A stretch of DNA of 64,000 nt from Psychrobacillus sp044762855 (GCF_044762855.1 NZ_JBIWFB010000009.1:1-64000), one strand, 5' to 3'. Counted from the first letter of the stretch, positions 8,381-17,258 are shown. A program made the numbers and translations. The notes: generated from the letters alone by a model not told the origin.

Positions 8381-10030
8381 TTACTTAAAGTCGACATGCG
8401 ATAGTAAATCGGATCCAGTCGGATGAGGTAAGAAATCTACTAGCTCAGCCTTACCTGCAAGTAGTGGAGTTGAGTGAGCAAGTGGTACCCAAGGAGCATC
8501 TGCAAAAATAATTTCTTGGGCTTGCTTATACAATTCATTACGAACATCTTCATCCACTTCTGTTTGAGCTTCAATTAGGATCTTGTGTAAGTCTTGGTTG
8601 TCATAATAAGTGTAGTTATTGCTTCCAATATTATCACCATCTAGTAATACGTAGATGAAGTTGTCTGCATCTCCGTTATCCCCAGTCCAACCTAGTAAGA
8701 ATGCATCTGCTTCTCCCTTACTAGCTTTGTCTAAATATGTTGCCCATTCATAAGAGACGATTTCAGCTTTTACCCCAATATCCCCTAGGTTTTTCTGAAT
8801 AGCTTCCGCTACTTTTCTTCCATCTGGCATATATGGACGTGGAACAGGCATTGCCCATAATTCCATTTCAAAGCCATCTGCAAATCCTGCTTCCGCTAAT
8901 AATTCTTTTGCTTTTGCCGGATCATATTCATATCCTGCAATATCTTCGTTGAATCCAGGAATAGAAGACGGAAGTGGATTTTTCGCTACTTCTGCACGTC
9001 CTTCGAAGAATGCTTCCACAATTGCTTCCTTATCAATCGCATAGTTAATCGCTTGCCTTACTTTTGCATTGTCAAAAGGTGGACGTGTAGTCGTTAAACC
9101 TAAATATCCAACGTTCATAGATGGACGTTCAAATAATTGTAAGTTTGAATCTGCTTCAACCGTTTGCCCATCTGCTGGGTTAATGCCATCTGCTAAATCA
9201 ATAGCACCAGTAAGTAAATCATTTAAACGGGCTGAATTATCTGGAATAGAACGGAATATAACTTTATCTAATTTTGGAAGAGCTGCATCCCAATAACCAT
9301 CAAATTTCTCAATTGTGATGGAATCATTTCGTTTCCATTCAACAAATTTAAATGGACCAGTACCAACTGGATTATCGCCAAATTTTTCACCGTCTTTTTC
9401 AAATGCAGTTGGACTTGCGATTGCAAAAGGACTCATGGCAATATTTTTTAAGAAAGGCGCTTGTGCTCGTTTTAGTTTAAATACGACAGTATAATCCCCG
9501 TCTGCAGTAACTGAATCAATGACATGACCTTCATCCCCTTTGAATCCACCAAACATGGAAGCATAGTATGGGAATTGATCCTCTGTACCATTTGCCCAAC
9601 GCTCAAAGTTTTTCACTACAGCGTCTGCGTTAAAATCAGTACCATCATGGAATTTTACTCCTTCGCGAAGGGTAAATGTATAAGTAAGACCGTCTTCAGA
9701 AGGCTCCCATTTAGTTGCTAACCCTTCATGAATCGTTGTATCTTGCTCACCAAAGTCTAATAATGTCTCATAGATGTTTTTCGTAACTTTAAAAGACTCA
9801 CCTTCTGTTACTCTAGATGGATCTAATGAAGTGGAGTCACCTCCACGCCCAAAGACAAGCACTTTATCCCCAGTCGATGTAGAGCCAGTATCCCCTTCTG
9901 TTGAACCTTCATTTTCATTATCTTTTTCTGTGTTGCCTTCCGATGCATCATCAGAACCACATGCAGCAAGAACTACACTTAGTGCTACTAGCATCAAAAG
10001 CAAGAATGACCAAATTTTCTTTTTTCCCAA
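8381..10030 (-). CDS. appA: Peptide-binding lipoprotein (AppA-like)
   Basis: This encodes a 549-residue extracytoplasmic substrate-binding protein of family 5 (SBP_bac_5). It has a lipoprotein signal peptide with lipobox LAAC (C24), followed by an acidic, Ser/Thr/Gly-rich linker (about residues 25-55). The mature domain begins near KVLVFGRGGDS. The start is TTG, preceded by GGAGGGG. It captures peptides, or possibly another family-5 ligand, for AppBC. Length is normal for the family. Binding specificity would need structural comparison with AppA, OppA and NikA. Confidence 0.88.
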   Translation of the reverse strand: MGKKKIWSFLLLMLVALSVVLAACGSDDASEGNTEKDNENEGSTEGDTGSTSTGDKVLVFGRGGDSTSLDPSRVTEGESFKVTKNIYETLLDFGEQDTTIHEGLATKWEPSEDGLTYTFTLREGVKFHDGTDFNADAVVKNFERWANGTEDQFPYYASMFGGFKGDEGHVIDSVTADGDYTVVFKLKRAQAPFLKNIAMSPFAIASPTAFEKDGEKFGDNPVGTGPFKFVEWKRNDSITIEKFDGYWDAALPKLDKVIFRSIPDNSARLNDLLTGAIDLADGINPADGQTVEADSNLQLFERPSMNVGYLGLTTTRPPFDNAKVRQAINYAIDKEAIVEAFFEGRAEVAKNPLPSSIPGFNEDIAGYEYDPAKAKELLAEAGFADGFEMELWAMPVPRPYMPDGRKVAEAIQKNLGDIGVKAEIVSYEWATYLDKASKGEADAFLLGWTGDNGDADNFIYVLLDGDNIGSNNYTYYDNQDLHKILIEAQTEVDEDVRNELYKQAQEIIFADAPWVPLAHSTPLLAGKAELVDFLPHPTGSDLLSHVDFK

Positions 10031-10054
10031 ATTAACCCCTCCGTAAATATATTA

Positions 10055-11038
10055 TCAATGCTGCACTTGCTCATTATATAAATGGCAGGCAACAAAATGA
10101 CCAGGTTTTACTTCATCTAAAGTAGGTACCACAGACGCACAAGTATCCATTTTAAATGGACATCTAGTATGAAATGTGCAACCTGTAGGTGGATTTGAAG
10201 GACTTGGAATATCTCCTTCTAGTACAACCTGCTCCCTTTGATGTTTAGGATCAGGAACAGGGACTGCGGAAAGTAATGCTTTCGTATATGGATGAAGTGG
10301 CTCCGCATATAAAGACTCACTTGTAGCAAGTTCCGCCATTCTTCCTAGGTACATAACACCAACGCGATCACTTATATGACGCACCACCCCTAAATCATGC
10401 GCAATAAATATATAAGTTAGCTTTAATTCTTTTTGTAAATCTTGCATAAGATTAAGCACTTGGGCTTGTATCGAAACATCGAGCGCAGAAACTGGTTCAT
10501 CCGCAATGATTAGCTTTGGATTTGTCATCAATGCTCTTGCGATTCCAATACGTTGTCTTTGCCCACCGCTAAATTGATGTGGATATCTTTTGGCATGATA
10601 ACTGCTTAGTCCAACAATTTCTAGAAAATCATGTACTTTCTTTTTTCTGCTTTTTGCATTTCCTATGTTATGGACAATTAGCGGTTCCATTAATATTTTT
10701 TCAACCGTATGTCTTGGATTTAACGATGCATATGGATCTTGAAACACCATTTGAATTTCTCTTCGCGCTTTTCTCATTTCCGAACTGGATATACTCGTTA
10801 ATTCTTTTCCATCAAAGGTTACTCTACCTTCTGTCGGTTCTAGTAATCTCATAAGCATGCGACCAGTGGTAGATTTACCACAACCTGACTCACCCACGAT
10901 TCCTAGTGTCTCCCCTTCATTCACATGGAAAGATACATTATCTACCGCTTTCACATAACCTGATTGTTTGGCCAATACTCCCGAACGGATAGGAAAATAC
11001 TTTTTTAATCCTTCAACTTGTAGCAGCGGTTTTGTCAT
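10055..11038 (-). CDS. appF: Peptide ABC transporter ATPase (AppF-like)
   Basis: This 327-residue ABC ATPase energises the peptide importer. It shows Walker A GESGCGKST, signature FSGGQRQR and Walker B LIIADEPVSALD. The C-terminal oligo_HPY extension carries cysteines (CTFHTRCPFKMDTC) typical of iron-sulfur-binding OppF/DppF subunits. ATG follows GAAGGAGG. The start overlaps the end of appD by 26 nt, so the two ATPases are translationally coupled. Confidence 0.9.
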   Translation of the reverse strand: MTKPLLQVEGLKKYFPIRSGVLAKQSGYVKAVDNVSFHVNEGETLGIVGESGCGKSTTGRMLMRLLEPTEGRVTFDGKELTSISSSEMRKARREIQMVFQDPYASLNPRHTVEKILMEPLIVHNIGNAKSRKKKVHDFLEIVGLSSYHAKRYPHQFSGGQRQRIGIARALMTNPKLIIADEPVSALDVSIQAQVLNLMQDLQKELKLTYIFIAHDLGVVRHISDRVGVMYLGRMAELATSESLYAEPLHPYTKALLSAVPVPDPKHQREQVVLEGDIPSPSNPPTGCTFHTRCPFKMDTCASVVPTLDEVKPGHFVACHLYNEQVQH

Positions 11039-12032
11039 GAACTTCTACCTCCTTCTGATCGTATAAGAAGCATCTCGTTTTATGATTATCAGATGTTTCA
11101 TATAATGGAGGAGTTTCTTCTGTACATCTTCCAAAAACTGATTCACAGCGAGCAGCAAATCGGCAACCAGTTTTTATCGTACCAGGCTTTGGTACATTTC
11201 CAGGTATAGAATATAGACGCTGTTTTTTATAGCGCATATCAGGTACAGAAGCGATTAGTCCTTTTGTATAAGGATGTTGCGGGTCATGGAAAATCGTATC
11301 TACTGTTCCTTCTTCTACTACTTTTCCAGCGTACATTACAACTACGCGCTCGCATGTTTCAGCTACGACACCTAAATCATGAGTTATTAAAATAACAGCT
11401 GTATTCAGTCTTTCATTCAGCTCTCGCATTAGTTTTAAAATTTGTGCTTGAATTGTTACATCTAATGCAGTCGTCGGTTCATCCGCAATAAGCACCTTTG
11501 GATCACAAACAAGTGCCATTGCTATCATTACACGTTGCCGCATACCTCCTGAGAGCTGATGAGGATAATCTTTCATCAATTCTTCCGCTCTAGGTAAACC
11601 AACAAGTTTCAACATTTCAATAGCTCTTACCTTTGATTGTTTTTTACTCCAGTCTTTTTTATGCAGTGTAATCGCTTCCATTAGTTGGTTTCCTATTGTA
11701 AATAAAGGATTTAAAGACGTCATAGGTTCTTGGAAAATCATCGCTACGTCATTTCCACGAACTTTCCGCATCTCTTTCTCTGAGAACTTCGTTAAATCTT
11801 TCCCTTTAAATAAGATTTGCCCATTTGTAATTTTCCCCGGTGGGCTTGGCACAAGACCCATTATTGAAAGCGATGTAACACTTTTACCACAGCCTGATTC
11901 CCCTACGATTCCAAGTATCTCTCCTTCTTTTACGTGAAAATCTACATAGTCCACAGATGGAATGACACCGTCATCTGTGAAAAAGGAAGTTTGGAGGTCT
12001 TTGACTTCTAATATGATTTCACGTTCTGTCAT
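11013..12032 (-). CDS. appD: Peptide ABC transporter ATPase (AppD-like)
   Basis: This 339-residue ABC ATPase is the first gene of the operon. Motifs are GESGCGKS (Walker A), LSGGMRQR (signature), VLIADEPTTALD (Walker B) and the D/E-loop histidine in LITHDLG. The C-terminal extension has the RFAARCESVFGRC cysteine pattern of the oligo_HPY domain. It forms a heterodimer with AppF. Its promoter lies at 12094-12121. The whole operon interrupts the ygaE-ygaD neighbourhood conserved in B. subtilis. Confidence 0.9.
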   Translation of the reverse strand: MTEREIILEVKDLQTSFFTDDGVIPSVDYVDFHVKEGEILGIVGESGCGKSVTSLSIMGLVPSPPGKITNGQILFKGKDLTKFSEKEMRKVRGNDVAMIFQEPMTSLNPLFTIGNQLMEAITLHKKDWSKKQSKVRAIEMLKLVGLPRAEELMKDYPHQLSGGMRQRVMIAMALVCDPKVLIADEPTTALDVTIQAQILKLMRELNERLNTAVILITHDLGVVAETCERVVVMYAGKVVEEGTVDTIFHDPQHPYTKGLIASVPDMRYKKQRLYSIPGNVPKPGTIKTGCRFAARCESVFGRCTEETPPLYETSDNHKTRCFLYDQKEVEVHDKTAATS

Positions 12033-12093
12033 AACGCACCCCTTTTGTTTTTAAATAATTTATAATTTTCTATTAATTATTAGTTATATTAAT

Positions 12094-12121
12094 ATTTTAC
12101 ACAAATTAACCTTATATGCAA
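12094..12121 (-). promoter_or_regulatory. Candidate promoter of the app operon
   Basis: On the minus strand, TTGCAT (12116-12121) and TAAAAT (12094-12099) have a 16-nt spacer, about 60 nt before appD. The match is moderate and the region is AT-rich, so alternatives exist. Confidence 0.45.
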
Positions 12122-12174
12122 CACTTTTTTAAAAATGCCAAAGAATGACCCTTCTTAAGAGATATTTTACCTTA

Positions 12175-12706
12175 TAGGGATAAAGCGTCTTAGCAAGTTT
12201 AATAAGGAGGCCGCTATATTTCCGCTGGGCAAGTGACGAGCCGCTACGTGGCTAACGCACTTGCAGGGTCTCACACCTCCGAGCAAAATTCCAAAGAATG
12301 GCTAAGGGCAATCAAAAAGCAATTGAGAGCAACTAATTTCTTACAATAGCTCTTTACTCGGATGGAGAAGACCATGATTTAGGCATATTATAGGAATAAT
12401 ATGTCTAAAAACCCGTCTAACTCGCCTGGCAGGTATCGGCTCGACTAGTTCATCGAGTTCGCAGTGTATATTGCCTCGTTCAGCCATTTATTGTTAATTT
12501 CGGACACTGATAAGTTAGTGTTTTTTCATGGATTTTCGCATCAGGACGGCGACTCCGAAGGGATTAAGTGAGTAAGATGAGACTTCACAACGTACGCGCG
12601 TAGGCGCGGCGGTGAAGGCTCATCACTCACCCCACGGAAAGCGTCCGCCCTGCTGCGAAAATCCCTGCGGACACTTCATACAACTCGCTACGACACATTA
12701 TCCCTA
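12175..12706. repeat. Modular repeat element, family 1, copy A
   Basis: This 532-bp non-coding element is bounded by imperfect inverted ends: TAGGGATAAAGCGTCTTAG at the left, and a right end whose complement is TAGGGATAATGTGTCGTAG (16 of 19 match). Inside are a hairpin with arms GCAAGTG and CACTTGC, two units of a 21-bp tandem repeat (12308, 12329), a palindromic AT segment, a conserved TTTCGGACACTGATAAG block, and the long GC-rich palindrome at 12531-12663. Copies B and C match large parts. No transposase and no convincing target-site duplication were seen. It lies between the app operon and ygaD. Confidence 0.85.
12531..12663. repeat. Palindromic module of family 1 (copy A)
   Basis: This 133-bp unit has ends GATTTTCGC and GCGAAAATC. 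Nested complementary arms include GTGAG with CTCAC, GATGAG with CTCATC, and CTTCAC (12583-12588) with GTGAAG (12612-12617). It would fold into one long imperfect hairpin in DNA or RNA. The same unit occurs at 30998-31130, inverted at 30455-30579, and at 55749-55944. Confidence 0.85.
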
Positions 12707-12742
12707 AAAAGTAATACACTTTATATTAATTTACTAAATAGC

Positions 12743-12778
12743 AAAGCTCCCGAAGTCGTAACTTCGGGAGCTTTTACA
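12743..12778 (-). terminator. Terminator of ygaD
   Basis: The arms 12743-12756 and 12761-12774 (AAAGCTCCCGAAGT and its complement) with loop CGTA lie 7 nt beyond the ygaD stop. The minus-strand transcript ends in a short U-run. Confidence 0.85.
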
Positions 12779-12784
12779 TGATTA

Positions 12785-14533
12785 TTATTTATCTAATTGT
12801 TGTATTTGGAACAAATTATAATATACATTTTGTTGATTCATCAATTCCGCGTGACTTCCGTTTTCGACTACTTGACCATCTTCAATAACGAATATATTAT
12901 CCGCATGCGTGATTGTTGAAAGTCTGTGTGCAACAATAATGGTTGTACGATTCGATGCTAGACGCTCTAACGAATCTTGAATCAACGCTTCGCTCTCTAA
13001 ATCTAACGCTGAAGTAGCTTCGTCTAAAACTAAGATAGTTGGATTTTTCAAAAATACGCGTGCTATAGCTACACGTTGCTTTTGACCACCAGAAAGCTTT
13101 ACGCCACGCTCCCCTACTTTTGTTTCATATCCTTCCGGTAATTCCATTATGAAATCATGCGCATTCGCCGCTTTTGCGGCTTCTATTACTTCTTCATCTG
13201 TTGCATCTGGTTTCCCCATTAATATATTTGCTTTAACTGAATCACTAAACAAAATATTATCTTGTAACACGATTCCTATTTGCTTTCTTAATGAATCAAT
13301 CGTTACATCACGGATATCATGTCCATCGATTCGGACACTACCACTTGTTACATCATAAAATCTTGGAATTAAGCTTATAATAGTCGATTTACCACCGCCA
13401 CTCATTCCGACAAATGCAATTGTCTCACCGGCTTTCACATGGAAATCCAAGTTGTTCAAAATTGTGCTTCCATCTTTTTCATATTGAAAGGAAACATTCG
13501 AAAATGTCACTTCTCCTGTAACATTTTTTAATGTAGAAGCCCCTTTTTTATCAACAATATCATACTTTTCATCCATCAATTCAAAAACACGATCCATCGA
13601 AGCAAAAGACTGTGTTAATGTTGTGGAAGAATTAACTAAACGACGAAGTGGACTATATAATCGTTCAATATATGCAACAAAGGCAGCCATCGTTCCGACC
13701 GATAGTCTTCCGCTAATCGCTTCGTACCCCGCATATGCAATGACTAGTAAAGGGGCAATATCGGTTATCGTATTAACAACTGCAAACGCTTTTGCATTCC
13801 AAATCGTTTGATCGACTGCTTTATCTAAAAATTCCTCATTTGCTTCGTTAAATAATTTTTGTTCATGCTTCTCTAATGTAAATGTTTTAATAATGCTCAT
13901 ACCTTGTACACGTTCATGTAAATAACTTTGAACACCAGCTAGAGCTTGCGAACGTTTTCTCGTTAAATCGCGAAGTCTTCCGAAAAAGTATTTGACACTA
14001 AACGCATAGAATGGAAATGCGAGCAATGTGACAAGGGTTAACTTTACATTCATTGTAAGCATTATCCCAATTGCAATGAGTATAGTTGCTAAATCCAACC
14101 AAACATTCATGAGTCCAATCATGACAAAGTTCTTTGTTTGCTCTACATCATTTATTACCCTGGAAATAACTTCACCGGCACGTGTATTAGAGTAGTATTT
14201 TAACCCTAATTTTTGTAGATGAATATAAAGTTTTTCTCGAATATCATACAGTATTTTATTGCTCACTAACTGCGCTAAATACTGTCTGTAGTACTCAATT
14301 GGCGGACGAACAATTAGGAAGACTAAGGCAGTTCCACCAAGCCAATATACTAATTGCTGAATTTTTTGGTCTGCTGTAAGAGTTTCTTCCCCGATAATAT
14401 CATCAATAACGATTTTAATAAGAATCGGTATAAATAATGGTATGGCGAATTTGATAATCCCAATAACTAGTGTTAAAAATATTTGAAAGTTATATGGTTT
14501 AACAAATTGCATATACCTTTTCATAGATCCCAT
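12785..14533 (-). CDS. ygaD: Multidrug-type ABC exporter YgaD
   Basis: This 582-residue half-transporter joins a six-helix exporter domain (about residues 1-320) to an ATPase domain with Walker A GMSGGGKST, signature LSGGQKQR and Walker B ILVLDEATSALD. It would act as a homodimer for lipid or drug export; the substrate is unknown. The start MGSMKRYMQFVKPYN is chosen because GGAAGGG precedes it and the protein then begins as B. subtilis YgaD does. The open frame extends 43 codons upstream only by reading through a family-2 repeat. Confidence 0.88.
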   Translation of the reverse strand: MGSMKRYMQFVKPYNFQIFLTLVIGIIKFAIPLFIPILIKIVIDDIIGEETLTADQKIQQLVYWLGGTALVFLIVRPPIEYYRQYLAQLVSNKILYDIREKLYIHLQKLGLKYYSNTRAGEVISRVINDVEQTKNFVMIGLMNVWLDLATILIAIGIMLTMNVKLTLVTLLAFPFYAFSVKYFFGRLRDLTRKRSQALAGVQSYLHERVQGMSIIKTFTLEKHEQKLFNEANEEFLDKAVDQTIWNAKAFAVVNTITDIAPLLVIAYAGYEAISGRLSVGTMAAFVAYIERLYSPLRRLVNSSTTLTQSFASMDRVFELMDEKYDIVDKKGASTLKNVTGEVTFSNVSFQYEKDGSTILNNLDFHVKAGETIAFVGMSGGGKSTIISLIPRFYDVTSGSVRIDGHDIRDVTIDSLRKQIGIVLQDNILFSDSVKANILMGKPDATDEEVIEAAKAANAHDFIMELPEGYETKVGERGVKLSGGQKQRVAIARVFLKNPTILVLDEATSALDLESEALIQDSLERLASNRTTIIVAHRLSTITHADNIFVIEDGQVVENGSHAELMNQQNVYYNLFQIQQLDK

Positions 14534-14556
14534 GTAATGACTTCCCTTCCAAAAAT

Positions 14557-14757
14557 CAAATTCGCCTTGGCGTATTTGCTCCTGCGCAAGCTCGTCGCAG
14601 AAAACAGTGCGTCCAGATTTTATCGAGCTTGCTCGATAACTTCCTCTAAAAATCTGCGGCATCCGCCGGAGTCTTTAGGCCAACAGGATGTTGGTCACTC
14701 AGGCGTTGCCGCACTACGCGGCGATCTTAGCCAGAGTTCCTTGACATTCAGCAGTTT
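14557..14757. repeat. Family-2 repeat element D1, upstream of ygaD
   Basis: It begins with AAATTCGCCTTGGCGTATT and contains GAGCTTGCTCGATAA, AAAATCTG and CATCCGCCGGAG blocks, all shared with element D2 at 15386. Its distal part (14677-14733) is a hairpin-forming block that reappears inverted inside family-1 copy C (55858-55913). On the strand of ygaD it ends 23 nt before the start codon, just ahead of the ribosome-binding site. Confidence 0.8.
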
Positions 14758-14778
14758 TTGTTTACTGAATGAAGTTAA

Positions 14779-14812
14779 AAAAACCTGTTGTTTGTATTCA
14801 ACAGGTTTTTCG
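14779..14812 (-). terminator. Terminator of ygaC
   Basis: The stem 14779-14790 with 14799-14810 (AAAAACCTGTTG and complement) follows the ygaC stop. It has a U-run on the minus-strand transcript. Confidence 0.85.
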
Positions 14813-14813
14813 T

Positions 14814-15353
14814 CTACTCGTTTAACTGTTTATAAAAATGATAGCGACTCGTCCATGCTTCGATAAAATCTGGAGCAAATGGACCCCTTCTTTGCTTTAT
14901 CCAAGAAATAAGTTTTTCTATATTACGATCAAGAATACCGTCCATTTCTTCTGGATACTTCATTTCTTTTTTATGTTGTTCGTATTCATCTTCGTCTAGA
15001 ATCGTATAGGTCATGTCTGGAAAGACCTTTACATCTAAATCATAATCAATATACTTTAACCGCCCATCACTATAAACAAAAGGCGAACTCATATTGATGT
15101 AATAGTATACACCATCTTCTCGTAACATACAAATAATGTTAAACCAATGTTCGGCGTGAAAGTAGCAAATGGAAGGTTCTCGTGTAACCCACGTCCGACC
15201 ATCCGCCTCAATAACCAGCGTCCGTTCATTTGCCCCAATCACAATATTTTTAGTGCCTTTTAAAACCATTGTTTCCTGCCAGACACGGTGGATACTACCA
15301 TTATGCTTGTAGCTGTGTATTTGTATCATTTCTCCTTCTGTTGGAATCGCCAT
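14814..15353 (-). CDS. ygaC: Nucleoside tri/diphosphatase-type DUF402 protein YgaC
   Basis: This 179-residue protein of the DUF402/UPF0374 family is related to nucleoside tri- and diphosphate phosphatases (Ntdp). The family has a beta-barrel fold and binds divalent metal. Conserved stretches are SYKHNGSIHRVW, GRTWVTREPSICYFH, DYDLDVKVFPDMTY and KRRGPF-like QRRGPFAPDF. ATG follows AAGGTGG. It sits between ygaD and sspE as in B. subtilis, although ygaB is missing here. Both its own leader and that of ygaD contain a family-2 repeat in the same orientation. Confidence 0.88.
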   Translation of the reverse strand: MAIPTEGEMIQIHSYKHNGSIHRVWQETMVLKGTKNIVIGANERTLVIEADGRTWVTREPSICYFHAEHWFNIICMLREDGVYYYINMSSPFVYSDGRLKYIDYDLDVKVFPDMTYTILDEDEYEQHKKEMKYPEEMDGILDRNIEKLISWIKQRRGPFAPDFIEAWTSRYHFYKQLNE

Positions 15354-15385
15354 CTTTTAGCCACCTTTTCGACAAGCGTTTGATT

Positions 15386-15560
15386 CAAATTCGCCTTGGC
15401 GTATTGGCGTCCAGATCAAGTAAGGAAGTTAGCTTAGGTGCCTTGCGACAACACTAACCGACCTGCATCACGCTAGCCTGAGCTTGCTCGATAAGTTCCT
15501 CACAAAATCTGTGACATCCGCCGGAGGCTTTAACTTACTTCAGCGCCCTCCCGAATTAAG
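15386..15560. repeat. Family-2 repeat element D2, upstream of ygaC
   Basis: It starts with AAATTCGCCTTGGCGTATT, and shares with D1 the blocks TGAGCTTGCTCGATAA, AAAATCTGTGACATCCGC and CGGAGGCTTTA. The middle (about 15415-15460) differs from D1. It lies 32 nt before the ygaC start codon. The right boundary is approximate. Confidence 0.75.
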
Positions 15561-15796
15561 TTAAGTTTGTTTACTTATTTACTCATTATAACAATCCGTT
15601 TCAAAAAACTATAGTAAAAAAATCATAAGTGGCTATTAAGTGTACATTGTTTTCTGAAACTTCCCATAAATAGTAGTTTGTTCCCTAAAGAGATAGTCCA
15701 TAGTATAAAGTTCTATTAGTGGATCCGGGTGATGGATGAGCCTTAACCACCTGCTTCTAAAGTGTTACATATATGAGATACTTATTCATTCCCAGA
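15561..15796. other. Intergenic stretch, nothing recognised
   Basis: No open frame with a ribosome-binding site, RNA signature or repeat was recognised between element D2 and the sspE terminator. In B. subtilis ygaB occupies the equivalent position; no remnant of it could be read here. Confidence 0.5.
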
Positions 15797-15802
15797 CAGT
15801 AA

Positions 15803-15839
15803 AAAAATCAGCGGAGACATAATGTCTCCGCTGATTTTT
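15803..15839 (-). terminator. Terminator of sspE
   Basis: The 17-bp arms 15803-15819 and 15823-15839 have core TCAGCGGAGACA and a 3-nt loop, with A/T tracts on both sides. It lies 15 nt after the sspE stop. Confidence 0.9.
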
Positions 15840-15854
15840 GGTGAATCCATTTAA

Positions 15855-16010
15855 TTACTTTGTTTGGTTGGAAGAACCATACTTACCGCTAGCTTGTTGT
15901 TTTTTCAACTCTGCTTGACGATTTTGTTCTTTCACTTGTTGAATATCAGTTTCAGAAGCAAACTCTTGGTTTTGATTTTGGTTCTGCTGTTTTCTGTTAT
16001 TCTTTTTCAT
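15855..16010 (-). CDS. sspE: Gamma-type small acid-soluble spore protein
   Basis: This encodes a 51-residue, Gln/Asn/Lys-rich protein. It carries the gamma-SASP pattern EFASETDIQQVKEQNRQAE followed by KKQQASGKYG, the region cut by the spore protease GPR. Gamma SASPs are amino-acid stores consumed during spore outgrowth and do not bind DNA. It is shorter than B. subtilis SspE and has one repeat rather than two. ATG follows GGGGGTGAT. The position between mutY and ygaC matches sspE. It shows that the host forms endospores. Confidence 0.88.
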   Translation of the reverse strand: MKKNNRKQQNQNQNQEFASETDIQQVKEQNRQAELKKQQASGKYGSSNQTK

Positions 16011-16059
16011 GGATATCACCCCCGTACATCTATATCATGTACAGTTAATGAGAATGTAT

Positions 16060-17133
16060 TCACTCTTTTTTATTTTTTATCGATTTCCATGCACTCCATA
16101 TCTTTAACACTGGTACAGGCATTGGGAGCGTTTCGATTTCATCTTTTGTAAACCATTTACATGAAGTTTGAAGTTCCTTTTCTGCTTGTAATTTCCCCTC
16201 AAAGCTTTCCATTTCCCAGACTAAATGAGAAAAAATATGCTTGAACGCTATTAATTCTTTACCTTTTAAAATTTCAATCCCGTAATCATGTTCGATTACT
16301 TCTTCCGTAGTATGTGTTGCGGTTGGCAGCTCTACCATTGGAAATTGCCACATATTCGCCAGTAATCCTTTCGAAGGTCGTTTTTCAAGTAAAACTTGGC
16401 CATCATCATTCTCAATAACAACAGCTTTCATTTTATGTACTTTTGTTTTTTTATTAATTGTTTTAATCGGTAATTGTTCTTGCATTCCTTCAAAGAATGC
16501 TGTGCAATTTTCTCTAACGGGACAAAGTAAACATTTTGGTTTTGTCGGTGTACAAATGACCGCTCCCAGTTCCATTAAACCTTGATTGAATGCAGAAGGA
16601 TTGTCTTCATCTATTAGCTCCATTACCGCTTCTTCAAATATTTTCTTCGTTTTTGGTTTGGCGATATCTTCTTTTATCAATAACAGTCGAGAAAGAACTC
16701 GCATGACATTGCCGTCTACTGCATGCTCTGGAACCCCGTACGCTATACTAAGAACTGCTCCTGCTGTATATGGTCCTACTCCTTTTAACGTGGAAATTTC
16801 TTTTCGAGTGTTTGGAACGACGCTTCCATATGACTCGACGACTTCTTTCACACCGGCTTGTAAGTTGCGTGCACGCGAATAATAGCCTAACCCTTCCCAT
16901 TCCTTCAGTAATTCTTCTTCTTTTGCATGAGCAAGCGATTCTAGGGAAGGATATTTTGTGATAAATCTTTCATAATAAGGTATAACAGTATCTACTTTTG
17001 TTTGCTGGAGCATTACTTCTGACACCCAAATTTTATATGGATCTTTCGTCTTTCTCCACGGCAAATCACGTTTTTCTTCTAAAAACCAGGATACTAAAGC
17101 ATTTCTGACTTGGGTTTTATATAGTTCGTTCAA
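16060..17133 (-). CDS. mutY: A/G-specific adenine DNA glycosylase MutY
   Basis: This 357-residue repair enzyme removes adenine mispaired with 8-oxoguanine. Seen: catalytic E39 (SEVMLQQT), helix-hairpin-helix LKGVGPYTAG (about 117-126) without a catalytic lysine, D140 (VDGNVMR), the iron-sulfur ligands C194, C201, C204 and C210 with C-x6-C-x2-C-x5-C spacing, and a C-terminal NUDIX-like domain that reads the oxidised base. The start is TTG with AAGGA upstream. It is divergent from yfhP. Confidence 0.95.
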   Translation of the reverse strand: MNELYKTQVRNALVSWFLEEKRDLPWRKTKDPYKIWVSEVMLQQTKVDTVIPYYERFITKYPSLESLAHAKEEELLKEWEGLGYYSRARNLQAGVKEVVESYGSVVPNTRKEISTLKGVGPYTAGAVLSIAYGVPEHAVDGNVMRVLSRLLLIKEDIAKPKTKKIFEEAVMELIDEDNPSAFNQGLMELGAVICTPTKPKCLLCPVRENCTAFFEGMQEQLPIKTINKKTKVHKMKAVVIENDDGQVLLEKRPSKGLLANMWQFPMVELPTATHTTEEVIEHDYGIEILKGKELIAFKHIFSHLVWEMESFEGKLQAEKELQTSCKWFTKDEIETLPMPVPVLKIWSAWKSIKNKKE

Positions 17134-17258
17134 TGTAAATCATTCCTTACGATTAGTGACATGAAAAAAAGGGTATATCAACATTAAGTACTTTGTTATT
17201 TTACCGTTTTTATTTTATGATGGTAATAACTTAGTATCCAAAAAGGAGTTGGTAAAGC

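Noticed and set aside
12175..12706. Insertion sequence with degenerate transposase
   Set aside because: No frame in any copy resembles a transposase, even allowing frameshifts. The GC-rich portion is palindromic.
14534..14662. N-terminal 43-residue extension of YgaD
   Set aside because: It is encoded by repeat element D1. A ribosome-binding site and the conserved start lie at 14533.
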